Shown: piece by piece, positions 11,347 through 21,404 of the stretch
Layout of the letters: each line of letters begins with the position of its first letter
How positions within the stretch are numbered: the stretch's first letter is position 1
Assembly (NCBI GenBank): GCA_004014935.1
Contig: CP025322.1
Span: forward strand, 2,914,001 to 2,978,000
Source: Saccharomycopsis malanga
Taxonomy: Eukaryota > Ascomycota > Saccharomycetes > Ascoideales > Saccharomycopsidaceae
Length of the DNA stretch: 64,000 nt
Direction of reading: 5' to 3'
Notes under the pieces: generated by a model
What the model saw: the letters and a program-made list of their open reading frames with translations, nothing else
What the model was told of the DNA's origin: nothing
The model's database searches: none
Made by a program: the position numbers and the translations under genes

Positions 11347-11961
11347 TTGTTTAATGGAATTTTTCATTTTAAACATTACAATTTTACGGTAAATCTGGTT
11401 TACGTGTAATTAATATATTCACAGACATTAGTCATTTTTCGGTATAATGAAGCATGCCTTATATATTTTTATCTCCATATGTTGACATCACTGTTGATAA
11501 ACCATCTCGTTGTTTACTCAGTGATATGTTAAATAGTACATCTGTTTCCTCTCCTCAACTAGAAATGCTTTTTGGCAATGAAAGTTTGATTATACAAAAA
11601 ATACTCTAAATTTTCAATTAAATAGTGTAAATCCGTCATTGTCAAGCAAAAAGCCTATGAAAAAACACCAATTTTTATCAGAAATGCTACAAAGTTGATC
11701 AAAACCTATCATTTCAATTAATGAATTCATACAAACCATAATAATGATAATCATAAATTCACATTTCGATGGATAATAACATAATGGTGTACCACTAGTA
11801 GTCCATTTAGCAAAACACGTACATTCAATTAATATTTGGCACATTACCCTGACCCTGCCATATTAACACTATACCGTAAGATCTGTGGGGCTTATAGAAT
11901 AGTAATCAAGCACGAGTTCGTAGTATATCAAGTATTTCAAGGACAGTATATCAAAACCACA

Positions 11962-12522
11962 ATGGTAAGTGCATAATATGGACATGGGAGGCACGTATCT
12001 GGCAAAAAACTAACTTATATGCAGGTCTCCACTGGATTGCCTGAGGGCTGGGAAATACGCAAGTCTAGATCACACAACCGTCACTATTATTTCAATATTG
12101 CGACCAAAGAGTCAATCTGGGAGCCTCCAGCTGGAACGGATGTTGAGCAGTTGAAAGTATATTATCTGACGCTTAAGGAGCAGCCATCCAAGGTCAGAGC
12201 TGCTCATCTTCTTGTGAAACACAATCAGTCTCGAAACCCAAGATCTTGGAAGGAAGACAACATCACCAGATCTAAAGAGGAGGCCATTGAGATACTTAAG
12301 GGTTATGAGCGTAAGATAAAGTCTGGCGAAACCACTTTAGAGCAGTTGGCTCAAACTGAGTCTGATTGTTCTTCTCACAAGAGAGGAGGTGATTTGGGTT
12401 TCTTTTCCAAAGGCCAGATGCAACCTTCTTTCGAAAAAGCCGCTTTTGATTTGAAAGTTGGTCAAGTCAGTGGCATAGTCGATTCTGATTCTGGCGTCCA
12501 TTTAATCCAAAGGCTTGCTTAA
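11962..12522 (+). CDS. ESS1: Ess1/Pin1-type peptidyl-prolyl isomerase, ATG-only first exon
   Basis: Ess1 is the parvulin-type prolyl isomerase that binds phospho-Ser-Pro in the RNA polymerase II CTD and isomerises it, controlling transcription termination. The first exon is only the ATG (11962-11964). A 60-nt intron (11965-12024, GTAAGT, AACTAAC, GCAG) follows, then exon 2 (12025-12522), giving 166 aa beginning MVSTGLPEGWEIR. The WW domain spans about 6-40 (both Trp, GWEIR and SIWEPP). The PPIC domain spans about 55-166, with HLLVKH, the SDCSSHKRGGDLGFF block containing the catalytic Cys, and a GVHLIQR end. An in-frame ATG inside the acceptor (12019) would give MQVST without splicing, but the consensus intron argues for the spliced form. 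Confidence 0.93.
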
Positions 12523-12878
12523 CTGTCGTATTTATCTTTTACAGATTTATCACAGGTTAGTTCTATATGGCCTATCTGGTTTTTATTAGACAAAAAGAGC
12601 AAGTAAAGTCTTGTCAATGCAAATTGTGTTCCGTATATTATGTATTATAAACTCCTTGTAGGTAATATGATCTCTATCATGTGCTATAGTCCATGTTGGA
12701 AATTTCACCGTCTCGTAGCGTATGCAGAATCATGTATAATCCTGCAATGCGTACATTGAGTATATAGAGAAGCTTTTGTGTTTTGACATTTTACAGCTTA
12801 AACGCCATTTTCACCTAATAAACACGATGATACTCAATAGATTATAGTTACGGGTCAACCAAACAATAACATACCAAC

Positions 12879-14230
12879 ATGTTCCATTTCTTGAGCAGCA
12901 TCAAAAGACTCGTGTTGAAAGCACGGCTATTTCGTTTACATCCTTTTGGGATTTTTGTCCTATCATTAGCTGCAACTGTTCTCCTATTGCACTCAAGTTT
13001 CAATATAACTAAATCACCATTACCTGGAACGAACTTTCTTCTATCCCACTCCCAGAGTTTTGCGAGAATAGTCAGCTGCACCGAGACTTCAGAAGGTTTA
13101 GCATGTTTTCGTAAATTCCGTCCAGAGTTGAAGCAGGAAATAGCTAACCAATTTTCACCATATACTCTTGAAAGACTGGAAAAGTATGTGTTCTTGTATC
13201 ATAACTTTATCATTACAAAGTTGCCACTAACCTTTTTAGTTGCTTTGATGTTGTATCAAAGAATGCAAATGAAATTGCGTTATTGCTCAATATTCAGACC
13301 TGTTTTTATCAAGCAGATACTTTGGAGCGCAGTAATATTTTAAATGTGTCCAACTCTTTCAATTGGAAGAACCTTTGTGGGCTGTTTGTGAGCCTCTTAT
13401 TTCAGCTTGTTGTATGTTGGCAAACACTTGTGATTCTCATCGACAGAACAAAAGAATCAAATGTTGTGGATCAGGATCTACAGTTACTACGCCAAGATAT
13501 TGAATTGTCTAATAGAGAGCTCCAAGAGTCATTCAAAACATTGTTTTCTTTTTACAGCAGAGTTAGGGATGAATGTGGTGGTTTAGCTGATAAAGTTTCA
13601 AGTGGTGAGGTTTCTAATATGAAGATGTTTACCAATATAGATAAATCCATGGAAGAATTGCGTTACTCCATGGTTTCTATAAAAGAAGCCTTGTCAAACT
13701 TTCCAAACTCGCAAACTTTATCCTCATTGTCTGAAAGTCCACTTCTCCAGTTAAATTCAAGTCTTACTGAGCCAGAAATCTTTACCAAAAATCATTTTCA
13801 CCAGCCTTTTCCAACATGTTATATGGACCAAAATATTCCAATCGCATCAGACAAGCCACAAGATGAAGTCAAAGAAAGAGTTGAAACCAGTATCAAAGCG
13901 TCTTTGAACGGCAAAGTTTTTGATTTGAAAACTCCTGAAGGAAAGAGGGAATGGCATAATTTCATAAAGCAGAACAAAAGTACCAGAAGAGTATTAAGTT
14001 CTCTTGAAAACGTTGCTTTCCCTTCCAATATTGCAAGTAGTAAACAGAAACAAGAAATTGAAGACGAGAAAACAGCAATCATCACCAAGGAAGAATTGGA
14101 TAAACTGCCAAAATATGATAAAAATGGCAAACCATTCCGAAGATTGTTTGTCCCAGGCCATGGTTGGGTGTCATCCAAAAAGCTAAACAATATTGCTGGT
14201 TCAAAAAAAGTGGAACCTAAGATATTTTAA
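12879..14230 (+). CDS. Unrecognised two-TM coiled-coil protein (2 exons)
   Basis: I do not recognise this family. Two overlapping ORFs join through a 56-nt intron (13184-13239: GTATGT, CCACTAAC, TTTTTAG) into a 431-aa protein. Exons are 12879-13183 and 13240-14230. It has a basic N-terminus, TM1 at about 22-42, a loop with four cysteines (C67, C76, C103, C123), TM2 at about 146-169, a coiled coil at about 175-255, then a hydrophilic tail ending in a conserved-looking block, KPFRRLFVPGHGWVS. The loop cysteines could form disulfides in the ER or perinuclear lumen (inference). I considered the Kar5/Tht1 nuclear-fusion family because of its cysteine-rich lumenal domain, but the long soluble tail does not fit. 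Confidence 0.75.
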
Positions 14231-14349
14231 CTACATATTATTTTGAATACATTTTCTTTTTTGTTTTTTGTTTTTTTTTACAAAAGAAGTATATTATATC
14301 GTTGTAGTATCGCCATAGACCTAATTTACACAATACTATTCTTTATTAA

Positions 14350-16164
14350 TCATTGACAGACATTAATCCAAAAGTTGACAGTCTCCTGTGGCAAGGTGTT
14401 TTGACTTTCGTTGGTGATTATATTAGTGTTATCAATACCACTGTTTAAATCAGTAGGTCCGTTACCAAGGACTTTGACAAACAATTTGACATTGTTCAAT
14501 CCCAATGCCAACTTGAGATCGTATCTTGATGTTAGCACCTTATCGCTGTCAGCATAAGTGATGCTAGGGCTTGGTTTAACTCTTTCGTCGTTCACGGTAA
14601 GCACATTAGAGTACTTTTTGTCTATCAAATCGTCACGCAAGGTAGCCAATATCGTGATTGAGCCCTTGTTGGATACATTATTGAATACTGGCAAACTTAA
14701 GGAGTAATTTGATATGCGATAATCCTTAGCTTCGAACTGGTATTCAAACCAGTTCTGAAATACCGTGTGAGAGAACTGTGCATCCGAATTGGGTTGGCCA
14801 TATTGAACACGCTGGGTATTGTTGGCAAACTTTGGGCGAGAAGAAAATATCGACACCCATTTGATCAATGCATGGTCACCATCCTTGACTTTTCTGCTTG
14901 GATGCATATCGACTTCTTGTATCTGAGTGGCATCAGGAAGGACGTCTTCTTTGGTTATATTGTCAACCATAGGGGTGTCCATTTCGTGACTGATTTCAGG
15001 GGTTCTTTCTTGTTTGAAATCAGCAGCTACGATATTGTCTATGGCAACTGTGCTTGAAAGACGGTCTTTATCATGACGGCTTCCAGATCTACTGGCATCT
15101 ACAACAGCGTTTTTCTTAGGACGGCCTCTTCTTCTTGGGGCTGGGGGCTCGGGAGGTCTTGGGGTTTGTAGCTTTAATTTCAAAGGCCGTGACTTTGTAT
15201 CTGGCGTTGTGTGTTTTGGCTGCGGCTGAGAGTCAATAGAAGATATGTCAGGAACATACGAGTTTTCATTGGCAGCTACTTCTTTGATGTCTTGTTCAAA
15301 TACTTTGGAGAGAGTATTGGCATAATTGACGATAATACTTCCCTCTTCGTTATAAGTTTTAGCATTACGCCACATCAAATTGACGTCTTTTACAAAATCT
15401 TTTACAGTCCCGTACTTTTGGGTTTTTCTATTATTGATGTTTCTCTTGATGGTGGTAATGGATACGGGATGTCGAATGATTTGATAATAATCAGGATAAA
15501 GCTTTCTTGAAGGTTCTTCTAAAAAGACATCGGCAATTGTTTGTTTCTTCACTTCGTAATTCATAAGAGAATCAAGAAGTCCTAAAAGTTTAGCTTTAAT
15601 ATCAGCAGAAAGAGGCTTCTCCAAGAAATTGTCTTTTGCTGTGATGGCTTCTTCTTTTTCTTTTTCTTTTTCTTTCTCTTCGTCTTCTTCTTTTTCATCT
15701 ACAACCTCCTCCTTGGCAGCCTTCTTAGGTATTCTCAACTTTATTTTCTTTGGCTCTTTATTTTGGTTTACACGTTCATTTACAAAATTGAAGATATTTT
15801 CTGCATCTTGAGCTATCAAACTCTCCTTCAAATTATACGTAGATGCATTGTCAGATAGCAATTTGAAATCAGCAACAAACTCGTCTACATCACTATAATT
15901 ACGCCCTTCGACCTTGGCTTTGATTTCACTCAAAGATATAGGATTCTGGATCTTTTCGTAATAATCCGGATACAATTTGCTACTTGGTAGCTTTAAAAAC
16001 TGTGTTTTGATCATTCTGGAGCCATCCCGAAGGCCCATAGCAAGCGAAAGGGTGGACTTTAGCAGTTCATATAATTCATCATCTTTTGAACCTTGTTCAT
16101 TTTTCACTTTTTTATTCTTTTTCAGCTGGTCTGCCACCTTCGAATGTCTTCTCTTAGCAGCCAT
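14350..16164 (-). CDS. RSC4: Rsc4, tandem-bromodomain subunit of RSC
   Basis: Rsc4 is a subunit of the RSC chromatin remodeller; its tandem bromodomains read acetylated histone H3. The 604-aa product (yeast 625) has bromodomain 1 at about 28-130 (binding Asn in STYN, N111) and bromodomain 2 at about 190-292 (KTYN, N272), joined by an acidic/basic EKEKEK linker encoded by a TTC-rich tract. After them comes an AT-hook-like RRRGRPKK (about 344-351), then a C-terminal domain of about 180 residues typical of Rsc4. The AT-hook would give DNA contact in addition to histone reading. It is convergent with the upstream two-TM gene (119 bp between stops). No intron is seen. Confidence 0.92.
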   Translation of the reverse strand: MAAKRRHSKVADQLKKNKKVKNEQGSKDDELYELLKSTLSLAMGLRDGSRMIKTQFLKLPSSKLYPDYYEKIQNPISLSEIKAKVEGRNYSDVDEFVADFKLLSDNASTYNLKESLIAQDAENIFNFVNERVNQNKEPKKIKLRIPKKAAKEEVVDEKEEDEEKEKEKEKEEAITAKDNFLEKPLSADIKAKLLGLLDSLMNYEVKKQTIADVFLEEPSRKLYPDYYQIIRHPVSITTIKRNINNRKTQKYGTVKDFVKDVNLMWRNAKTYNEEGSIIVNYANTLSKVFEQDIKEVAANENSYVPDISSIDSQPQPKHTTPDTKSRPLKLKLQTPRPPEPPAPRRRGRPKKNAVVDASRSGSRHDKDRLSSTVAIDNIVAADFKQERTPEISHEMDTPMVDNITKEDVLPDATQIQEVDMHPSRKVKDGDHALIKWVSIFSSRPKFANNTQRVQYGQPNSDAQFSHTVFQNWFEYQFEAKDYRISNYSLSLPVFNNVSNKGSITILATLRDDLIDKKYSNVLTVNDERVKPSPSITYADSDKVLTSRYDLKLALGLNNVKLFVKVLGNGPTDLNSGIDNTNIITNESQNTLPQETVNFWINVCQ

Positions 16165-16474
16165 TATCTCTATTTTTCAAGTCTAACGTTTTGCAAAAAA
16201 ATCTCCTGCGCCTAAATTGTTATAGAAACTCTAACAAATGTGTATTATTTCGAATCTCCAGTCGCGTTGTTTTTGTTTATTATTCATCTTTTCTTTACTT
16301 CTCTCTTGAGTATTTTACAATTTTTCAAATCTTCCTGTTATCGCGTACTACCTCCGTACACCATCCATACACCAGACCCAGTTATATAGTATATTATCAA
16401 TGTGATCTATATGATGAATATTGTCATATAAGAACATTATTTATTAATGTTTTTTATAGAATTCAGTACAACTA

Positions 16475-16748
16475 TGTTTCATTGGTAGTAAACTTCTATA
16501 AGTTTCTAATCCTATGGTTTGATTAACTAGTCTTATCAATCGGTACTCAAGCCATTAACATTTCTGATTTTCGTTATCTTTACGAGTCTACACAGTGGTC
16601 TATAGCCTTCGATTACCCTTTAAAGCATCTCATTGCTCTAAGCAGTATTTAAGACTCTTTTTCGTCTTTTATTCTTCTTCGATCCTTTAATATAGTTGGT
16701 TACTTTTTACTCATTCTCCATTTAATACAAATACAACGTAATATTACA
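16475..16748 (+). mobile_element. Solo LTR, copy B
   Basis: This fossil LTR starts TGTTTCATTGGTAGTAAAC and ends GTAATATTACA, colinear with the copy at 18901-19261 but about 90 bp shorter through internal loss. It contains the TTTAAGACTC block and the CATTCTCC(A/G)T block. It abuts the 1.1-kb repeat copy R1. No matching flanking duplication remains, so it looks old. Confidence 0.7.
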
Positions 16749-16753
16749 TACCA

Positions 16754-17858
16754 AAAGCCAGTTGTATAAATGAACACAATTTAAGAATTGTAGTTTTTTG
16801 CTTTGATTTCAAATTAGGCTTTCAACAATAAAACTCTTCTAATTCAATTGACATATTCTTGTATTAAAAACTAGAACTTCTTATAATTTTTGGCACAACA
16901 GCAGCCAATTTCATCACCAATTTATAGTCAATATACAACTTCCATAAGATTGGATTAAAGCAATTTAGAAACTAGAGCAGCTAGAAAAACAAGAAACTAG
17001 AGTCAAAGTAAATTAAAACATTCGCAACTTTAACTTGAATTCTAAAACGGACTTCTCAGAACCAAGATATATTAATAGGCACATTACGCTTTACCGAGCC
17101 CCATAAAATATATAACGTATAGTATGAGCTGGAATATGCTAGTGTGTCAATATAAAATCATGATTAACAAATGTTAGTTCCTGTTGTAACCTATATTGAA
17201 CAAAGCTTTTATTAGATCTTGAGATACGCGTTTTTTTACAATAAAACTCTCTAAAACACTGAAGGAAGTAAAAATAAAACTAGAAATAATTAGGAAACTA
17301 TGGAATAATGTTAACAAAATTAATAAACACTCTCTGAGGAATGAACGATACGATCTTTAACAAATTACATGTTATTTTCAACAAAATGATACTTTCTCCC
17401 TTTTAAAAAAATTTATAGAGACCAAATATTAGAACAAAGTACACGGTATAAAACCCTATAATCTAGAGAGTATAGATATATATTTTTTGTACTGTTTAAT
17501 TTGCTGAAAAGACTCTAGAATATGACTTCAAAGAATAAACTTTTTGTCAAAATGGGCAATTTTCCGTTATATCAAATATTTACTCGAAAATCTTATATTT
17601 TTTATCATAAATAGTACTTTACTTTATAAAAAAAATTTAGATGTTGGTTTATGTCTTTTAAAGTCAAAATAACCTGGATAGCACTGACTAAATTCAATAA
17701 AACGTTTGATGATTATTCCAAAACGACAAGAGCGCGAATCGAGTACCAAACACCAAAGTGAGGAACGCCACACTTCATTTTCTGCACTATTCTGCACTAT
17801 TTTTTTGGCGCATGCCTCAACCAACTTGGCCACTTGGTAATAGTAAGGCATTGTATAT
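16754..17858 (-). repeat. 1.1-kb dispersed repeat with tRNA-like head, copy R1
   Basis: It is colinear over its whole length with R2 (37088-38203), at roughly three-quarters identity by eye. The best-conserved part is the right-hand 170 bp, which in minus orientation forms a tRNA-like head. That head has box A TGGCCAAGTTGG (17821-17832) and a box-B-like GGTACTCGATTCG (around 17737-17748). A T8 run at 17628-17635 would stop Pol III about 220 nt after the head start. No ORF of note is shared by the two copies. The function of the other 850 bp is unknown. Confidence 0.75.
17628..17858 (-). ncRNA. Putative Pol III transcription unit in R1
   Basis: On the minus strand, box A, box B and a T8 terminator follow in order, about 85 nt apart between the boxes. 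The same order and spacing occur in R2. The sequence does not close into a tRNA cloverleaf (no acceptor stem pairing found), so it is not a tRNA gene. It could be the transcribed head of a SINE-like element. Transcription is inferred only. Confidence 0.35.
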
Positions 17859-17900
17859 GTCAAATTACACAGCGCTCGTGACCAATCTCATCGCAATGGC

Positions 17901-17908
17901 TATATAAG
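17901..17908 (+). promoter_or_regulatory. TATA box candidate of the AMMECR1 gene
   Basis: TATATAAG stands about 140 bp upstream of the preferred start at 18042, just beyond the end of repeat R1. Confidence 0.4.
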
Positions 17909-18041
17909 GCAGAGTCCAAGTAGATGGCTATTATATAATCAAAAGCATAGAGTATACTATATTTAGGGAGTATAAAGGTGCACTGTGTAGTTGATAATTA
18001 TAATCGAGCGTTTGATTTGTTGGGTATTAAGTGGTCAATTA

Positions 18042-18692
18042 ATGAAAATGACAGCTGTCAAAGGTTCACCTTACGCAGCATATGCGTTCGAGGTCTTATA
18101 TGCTAAATTGAATAAAATAAAGCCTTTTATTTCTCTTGACGCTTTCAAACAGTATTTTGGAGCTGCCAGCGGATCTGTGGAAAAATATCCTTTGTTTGTT
18201 ACTTGGAATACATTGGTTGATCCCAATGATCCGGATGATAAAGAGCTCCGTGGTTGCATTGGCACGTTTGCTGCGATGAATATCGAGCAGGGGCTTCGAG
18301 AATACTCAATTGTGGCTGCCTTGGAAGACTCTCGATTTGATCCGGTCACCAAATCGGAGCTCAAGTCATTATCTTGTGGTGTCACGCTTTTAAAAGACTT
18401 TGAAAAAGCTGATGATATCTGGGATTGGGAGGTTGGTCTCCATGGCATCAGAATTTCATTTGAGTATCTCCACCGCCAGAGAGGAGCTACTTTTCTACCC
18501 GATGTTGCTGTAGAGCAAGGCTGGGATAAAGAAACTACATTGAGATATTTGATTGCTAAAGGAGGTGGCCCTCGTGGGGTCAAGGATTTTGACAGTTTGA
18601 ATATAAGTTTAACTAGGTACAAGGGCGAAAAGTCTAGTTTGACATATAAAGAGTTTATTAGTATTCGCAACAAAATCCAGTCAAGTTTGTAA
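18042..18692 (+). CDS. AMMECR1-domain protein (YOR289W-like)
   Basis: This is a single-domain AMMECR1 protein, a family found from archaea to humans and present in yeast as YOR289W; its biochemical role is not established. From the ATG at 18042 it has 216 aa; a second ATG lies two codons later. An upstream in-frame extension to 17991 looks like noise. The family signature ELRGCIGTF is present near residue 70, followed by ALEDSRFDPVT, the DWEVGLHGIRI strand region and ATFLPDVAVEQGWD. The domain fills the whole protein. The gene has its own TATA-like element and lies between two repeat-rich stretches (R1 upstream; SINE, LTR and SINE downstream). Confidence 0.9.
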   Translation: MKMTAVKGSPYAAYAFEVLYAKLNKIKPFISLDAFKQYFGAASGSVEKYPLFVTWNTLVDPNDPDDKELRGCIGTFAAMNIEQGLREYSIVAALEDSRFDPVTKSELKSLSCGVTLLKDFEKADDIWDWEVGLHGIRISFEYLHRQRGATFLPDVAVEQGWDKETTLRYLIAKGGGPRGVKDFDSLNISLTRYKGEKSSLTYKEFISIRNKIQSSL

Positions 18693-18742
18693 AAAAAATT
18701 TTCAGTAAAGAACATTATATGGATTGTTATCAAGTTAAGTCG

Positions 18743-18798
18743 ATATTAGTAATCTTATATTTTTAGCCCAGTACATACCAGTTCCGTATGTACGTGAA
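18743..18798 (-). mobile_element. SINE 3'-end fragment, copy 4
   Basis: A short minus-strand remnant: TAATCTTATATTTTTAGCCC, then CAGTACATACCAGTTCCGTA. Only the last 50 or so bases of the element remain. No clear duplication was found. Confidence 0.6.
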
Positions 18799-18900
18799 AT
18801 TAATGATATAAATGATTGTTTATAAAAATACATGAAAATTATTAAGATTATTGCTGTATAGGACTTGAATGAGAAGTTTGAGATATTATTTGAGCACTTT

Positions 18901-19261
18901 TGCATCATTGGTAGTAAAACATCTATATGCTTTAGTCCTGTGACTTGATTAACTAGATACATTAACCCGTCTTCTATTTTTGTTCTATCTACAGTTGCAA
19001 GCCCTAATCTTTTTCTTATCTTCTATTTTTGGCTAGGTTTACCAAACAATGTACAACATTGCCTGCCACCTCCCTTTTCTTTATTGTTTTATGGGTCTAT
19101 ACAGTCATCAGCCATTCGATTACCATTCTGGTATCTCCCTGTTCTAACAGCTATTTAAGACTCCATTTCTTCCTTCTTTTTAGTCTTCTCTTCTCCTTTG
19201 TATATAGTCAGCCTACATTTTACCCGTTCTCCGATCAATACAAACTCATCTTAATATCACA
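18901..19261 (+). mobile_element. Solo LTR, copy C, with intact 5-bp TSD
   Basis: This 361-bp LTR is bounded by TG and CA and flanked by perfect ACTTT duplications (18896-18900 and 19262-19266). It starts TGCATCATTGGTAGTAAAAC and ends CTTAATATCACA. The middle carries the shared blocks GGGTCTATACAGTCATCAGCC and CTATTTAAGACTCC. A 5-bp duplication is standard for Ty1/copia and Ty3/gypsy integrases, but the superfamily cannot be told from an LTR alone. The internal region is gone, as after LTR-LTR recombination. It is the best-preserved of four copies. Confidence 0.85.
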
Positions 19262-19328
19262 ACTTTCTTCTTCCGTTACCAGTGAATATCTATTTATTTT
19301 GATACTCAATACTACATAGATGCAGTAT

Positions 19329-19524
19329 AATAATGACTTAAATTTTATGCCCAGTAAGTGTCAGTTATATACGGGCCATGTCTAAAGAAACATAATAAAA
19401 CTTGGTAAGAAAAACCAGAAAAACCCAATAATGCCCTGTAAATCAGTTTTCACCCTTGAGTCTGTTAGGTTTTTTTTTCTCTTTTTCAAGACTACAGTCT
19501 GGTTAATCATACGGTCCAGCAGCC
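19329..19524 (-). mobile_element. tRNA-derived SINE, copy 5
   Basis: Minus strand: AAATTTTATGCCCAGTAAGT, CTTGGTAAGAAAAACC, TTTTTTTCTCTTTTTCAAGA, and a 5' end reading GGCTGCTGGACCGTATG in element orientation. The extreme 5' end is kept but the box A segment is lost internally. Confidence 0.7.
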
Positions 19525-19541
19525 AAACTTATACGTACACA

Positions 19542-21404
19542 TTATTTATTTCTCTTCTTTTTAGTCTTGCTTGAAGATGGCTGCATCACAACAGTACCTT
19601 CTCTGACGTCTTCAGGAGCGTCTTTAAGCTTACTTTGGGTTTCCAAATAGAACATTACATCTTTCAATTGATCGCGTAGCTCGACTTTTTCTTGATTGCT
19701 ATCCCTCAACCTATAAACCAACGCTCCATTGGCCATTTCTAGCGACTTGATTTTTTCCAACATTCCAGAGCTCAAAGCCTTTTCAGTGCGTAACTCGTCA
19801 TGCAATTTTTGGATTTTAGCGGCTTGTGAATCGTGTTTTGCATTCGCAGAGGACTCAGCTTGCGCTTGGCGTTTTTTTTGCTGAACATACTCGTCCAAAA
19901 GCTCTGAAATACTGCCAGTAGTGTTAAGCTTCAAACTCTCAAGTTCCTTTTTGTATATTTCGAATTGCTGTATGAGATCTTTGTATTGCTGTGTAAAAGA
20001 AGCGTGTTGAAGCACAAGGTCGTTGATCTTGGCCTCGTAAAATTCACGCTGAGATTCTAGCTGGGATATTAGGATATGCGAGTACTCAACGTATGACGTA
20101 TTGCCCTTGGAGCCTTTTTCGGAATCATTGGTGGTCCCCGTACTGGAAACACCAGAAGAGTCACGAGAAGGCAACTCCACTAGCTTTCCATCTGCTTCTG
20201 TTGTGAGTAGTCTGTGCACATACGCGTCTCCAGCATAATCCCAGATTCTCTGGGTGTTTATATCCATAGCAAAACAATGTCCTGTCTGCTCATAATGGCG
20301 GACAGCATGCGACTGGTTATATCGGCCACAGGCAATGTTTCCACATATCAAACATATCCACAAGTTTTCGGCTATGCCACACATGTTACATTTGTCGGTT
20401 CGCTTGGCAGTGCTGTCGCTATTGCGGAGATTGCGCATGTGCTGTCTGGAAGACGAGTAACGGCAGATAGGACAGCTGTCGTCCTGCCATTTGCTCAAAC
20501 ACTGGCAATGGAACGTGTGTTGACAAGGAATCGTAAGCAATCCGGTCAATGCGCTGTCCATTCTCTCTAGACACACTGGACATGTGGGTAACTCGAGTAA
20601 ATTAGCAGTTGACGGGGCCACTGGTTTGTCTGTCGATGCCAACAGACCGGTGAACGGATCGTCCAAAAAGTAGTTGTTATCACTTTTGTCACGATGTCTG
20701 AACATTACTGATTTAACGTATATCACATGGCATGTTTCTGGCTCCATTGAGTTGAAATGTTTTCCATTAAACTCTTTTCGGAATTTTCTCGCGTACTTTT
20801 TACTTCGGAAATTGAGTAATACCAAAAAACGGTTTGATATGTCCGACCTCAAGATCCGCACATTAGACAAATGGTTCTGCGTGTAATCGTCGCCAATAAA
20901 CCCTAGAATATCTGTTGCAGTGAAATAACTCGGAATCGCTAGTATCGAAACCATTGTGTTCTCAGCCGGATGTGTGTTCTGCTCTTCTCCGAGCCCTAGT
21001 AACCCATCAGAGCTCAACGATACCCCCGACATGCTCTGTGCTAGCTCGTCATTGTCACTTCCAGCACTCAATGCCTCTTTGGTGTCCGTGAGCTCTTCAG
21101 GCTCTCTGTAAAGACGAATAACGCCATATCCCACATGTTTTGCTTTCAATGGCTCAATGCTACTACCAGACAACCCTCTTTTTCCTACACGGTTGCGCGA
21201 GCCCACCGCACTCTCCGCATCAACACTGCTTTTGGATTCGCCCTTGCCCCCACTACCAGACTGCTCCATATCAACACTAATCTCACTGATCGCACTAAGC
21301 CTGTAGTCGGTCGATATCTGGTTGTTTATGCCACTACCACCACCTCTCAAAGCCTTGGAATTGTAGATATCTATTCCTATATGGTACTCAACTGGATTCA
21401 CCAT
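19542..21404 (-). CDS. ETP1: Etp1/BRAP2-type RING and UBP-zinc-finger protein
   Basis: It is orthologous to yeast Etp1 and human BRAP2 (IMP), cytoplasmic ubiquitin-ligase-like regulators; in yeast Etp1 is linked to the ethanol response. The 620-aa product has a disordered N-terminus, an RRM-like BRAP2 domain (about 151-232), a RING-H2 finger at about 275-314 (CPVC, C, HTFH, C, CPIC), a UBP-type zinc finger at about 339-400 (CNMC, CLIC, CGRY, HAVRHYEQTGH) and a long coiled coil (about 440-600) ending in a basic tail, KTKKKRNK. All zinc ligands I could check are present. Length is slightly over yeast Etp1 (585). No intron is seen. SINE copy 5 lies directly beyond its stop. Confidence 0.93.
   Translation of the reverse strand: MVNPVEYHIGIDIYNSKALRGGGSGINNQISTDYRLSAISEISVDMEQSGSGGKGESKSSVDAESAVGSRNRVGKRGLSGSSIEPLKAKHVGYGVIRLYREPEELTDTKEALSAGSDNDELAQSMSGVSLSSDGLLGLGEEQNTHPAENTMVSILAIPSYFTATDILGFIGDDYTQNHLSNVRILRSDISNRFLVLLNFRSKKYARKFRKEFNGKHFNSMEPETCHVIYVKSVMFRHRDKSDNNYFLDDPFTGLLASTDKPVAPSTANLLELPTCPVCLERMDSALTGLLTIPCQHTFHCQCLSKWQDDSCPICRYSSSRQHMRNLRNSDSTAKRTDKCNMCGIAENLWICLICGNIACGRYNQSHAVRHYEQTGHCFAMDINTQRIWDYAGDAYVHRLLTTEADGKLVELPSRDSSGVSSTGTTNDSEKGSKGNTSYVEYSHILISQLESQREFYEAKINDLVLQHASFTQQYKDLIQQFEIYKKELESLKLNTTGSISELLDEYVQQKKRQAQAESSANAKHDSQAAKIQKLHDELRTEKALSSGMLEKIKSLEMANGALVYRLRDSNQEKVELRDQLKDVMFYLETQSKLKDAPEDVREGTVVMQPSSSKTKKKRNK

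Noticed and set aside
17628-17858. R1 and R2 heads as functional tRNA genes.
   Set aside because: Box A is perfect and a box-B-like block exists, but no cloverleaf closes and the region between the boxes is too long without a credible intron. Treated as a tRNA-like repeat head.
17624-17863. 79-aa minus-strand ORF over the R1 head.
   Set aside because: It coincides with the tRNA-like head and is not kept as an ORF in the diverged R2 copy; no coding signal.
16741-17869. R1 as an insertion with an ATTACA duplication (16743-16748 and 17864-17869).
   Set aside because: The left ATTACA is also the end of LTR copy B and the right one is not at the exact repeat boundary; R2 shows no such flanks.
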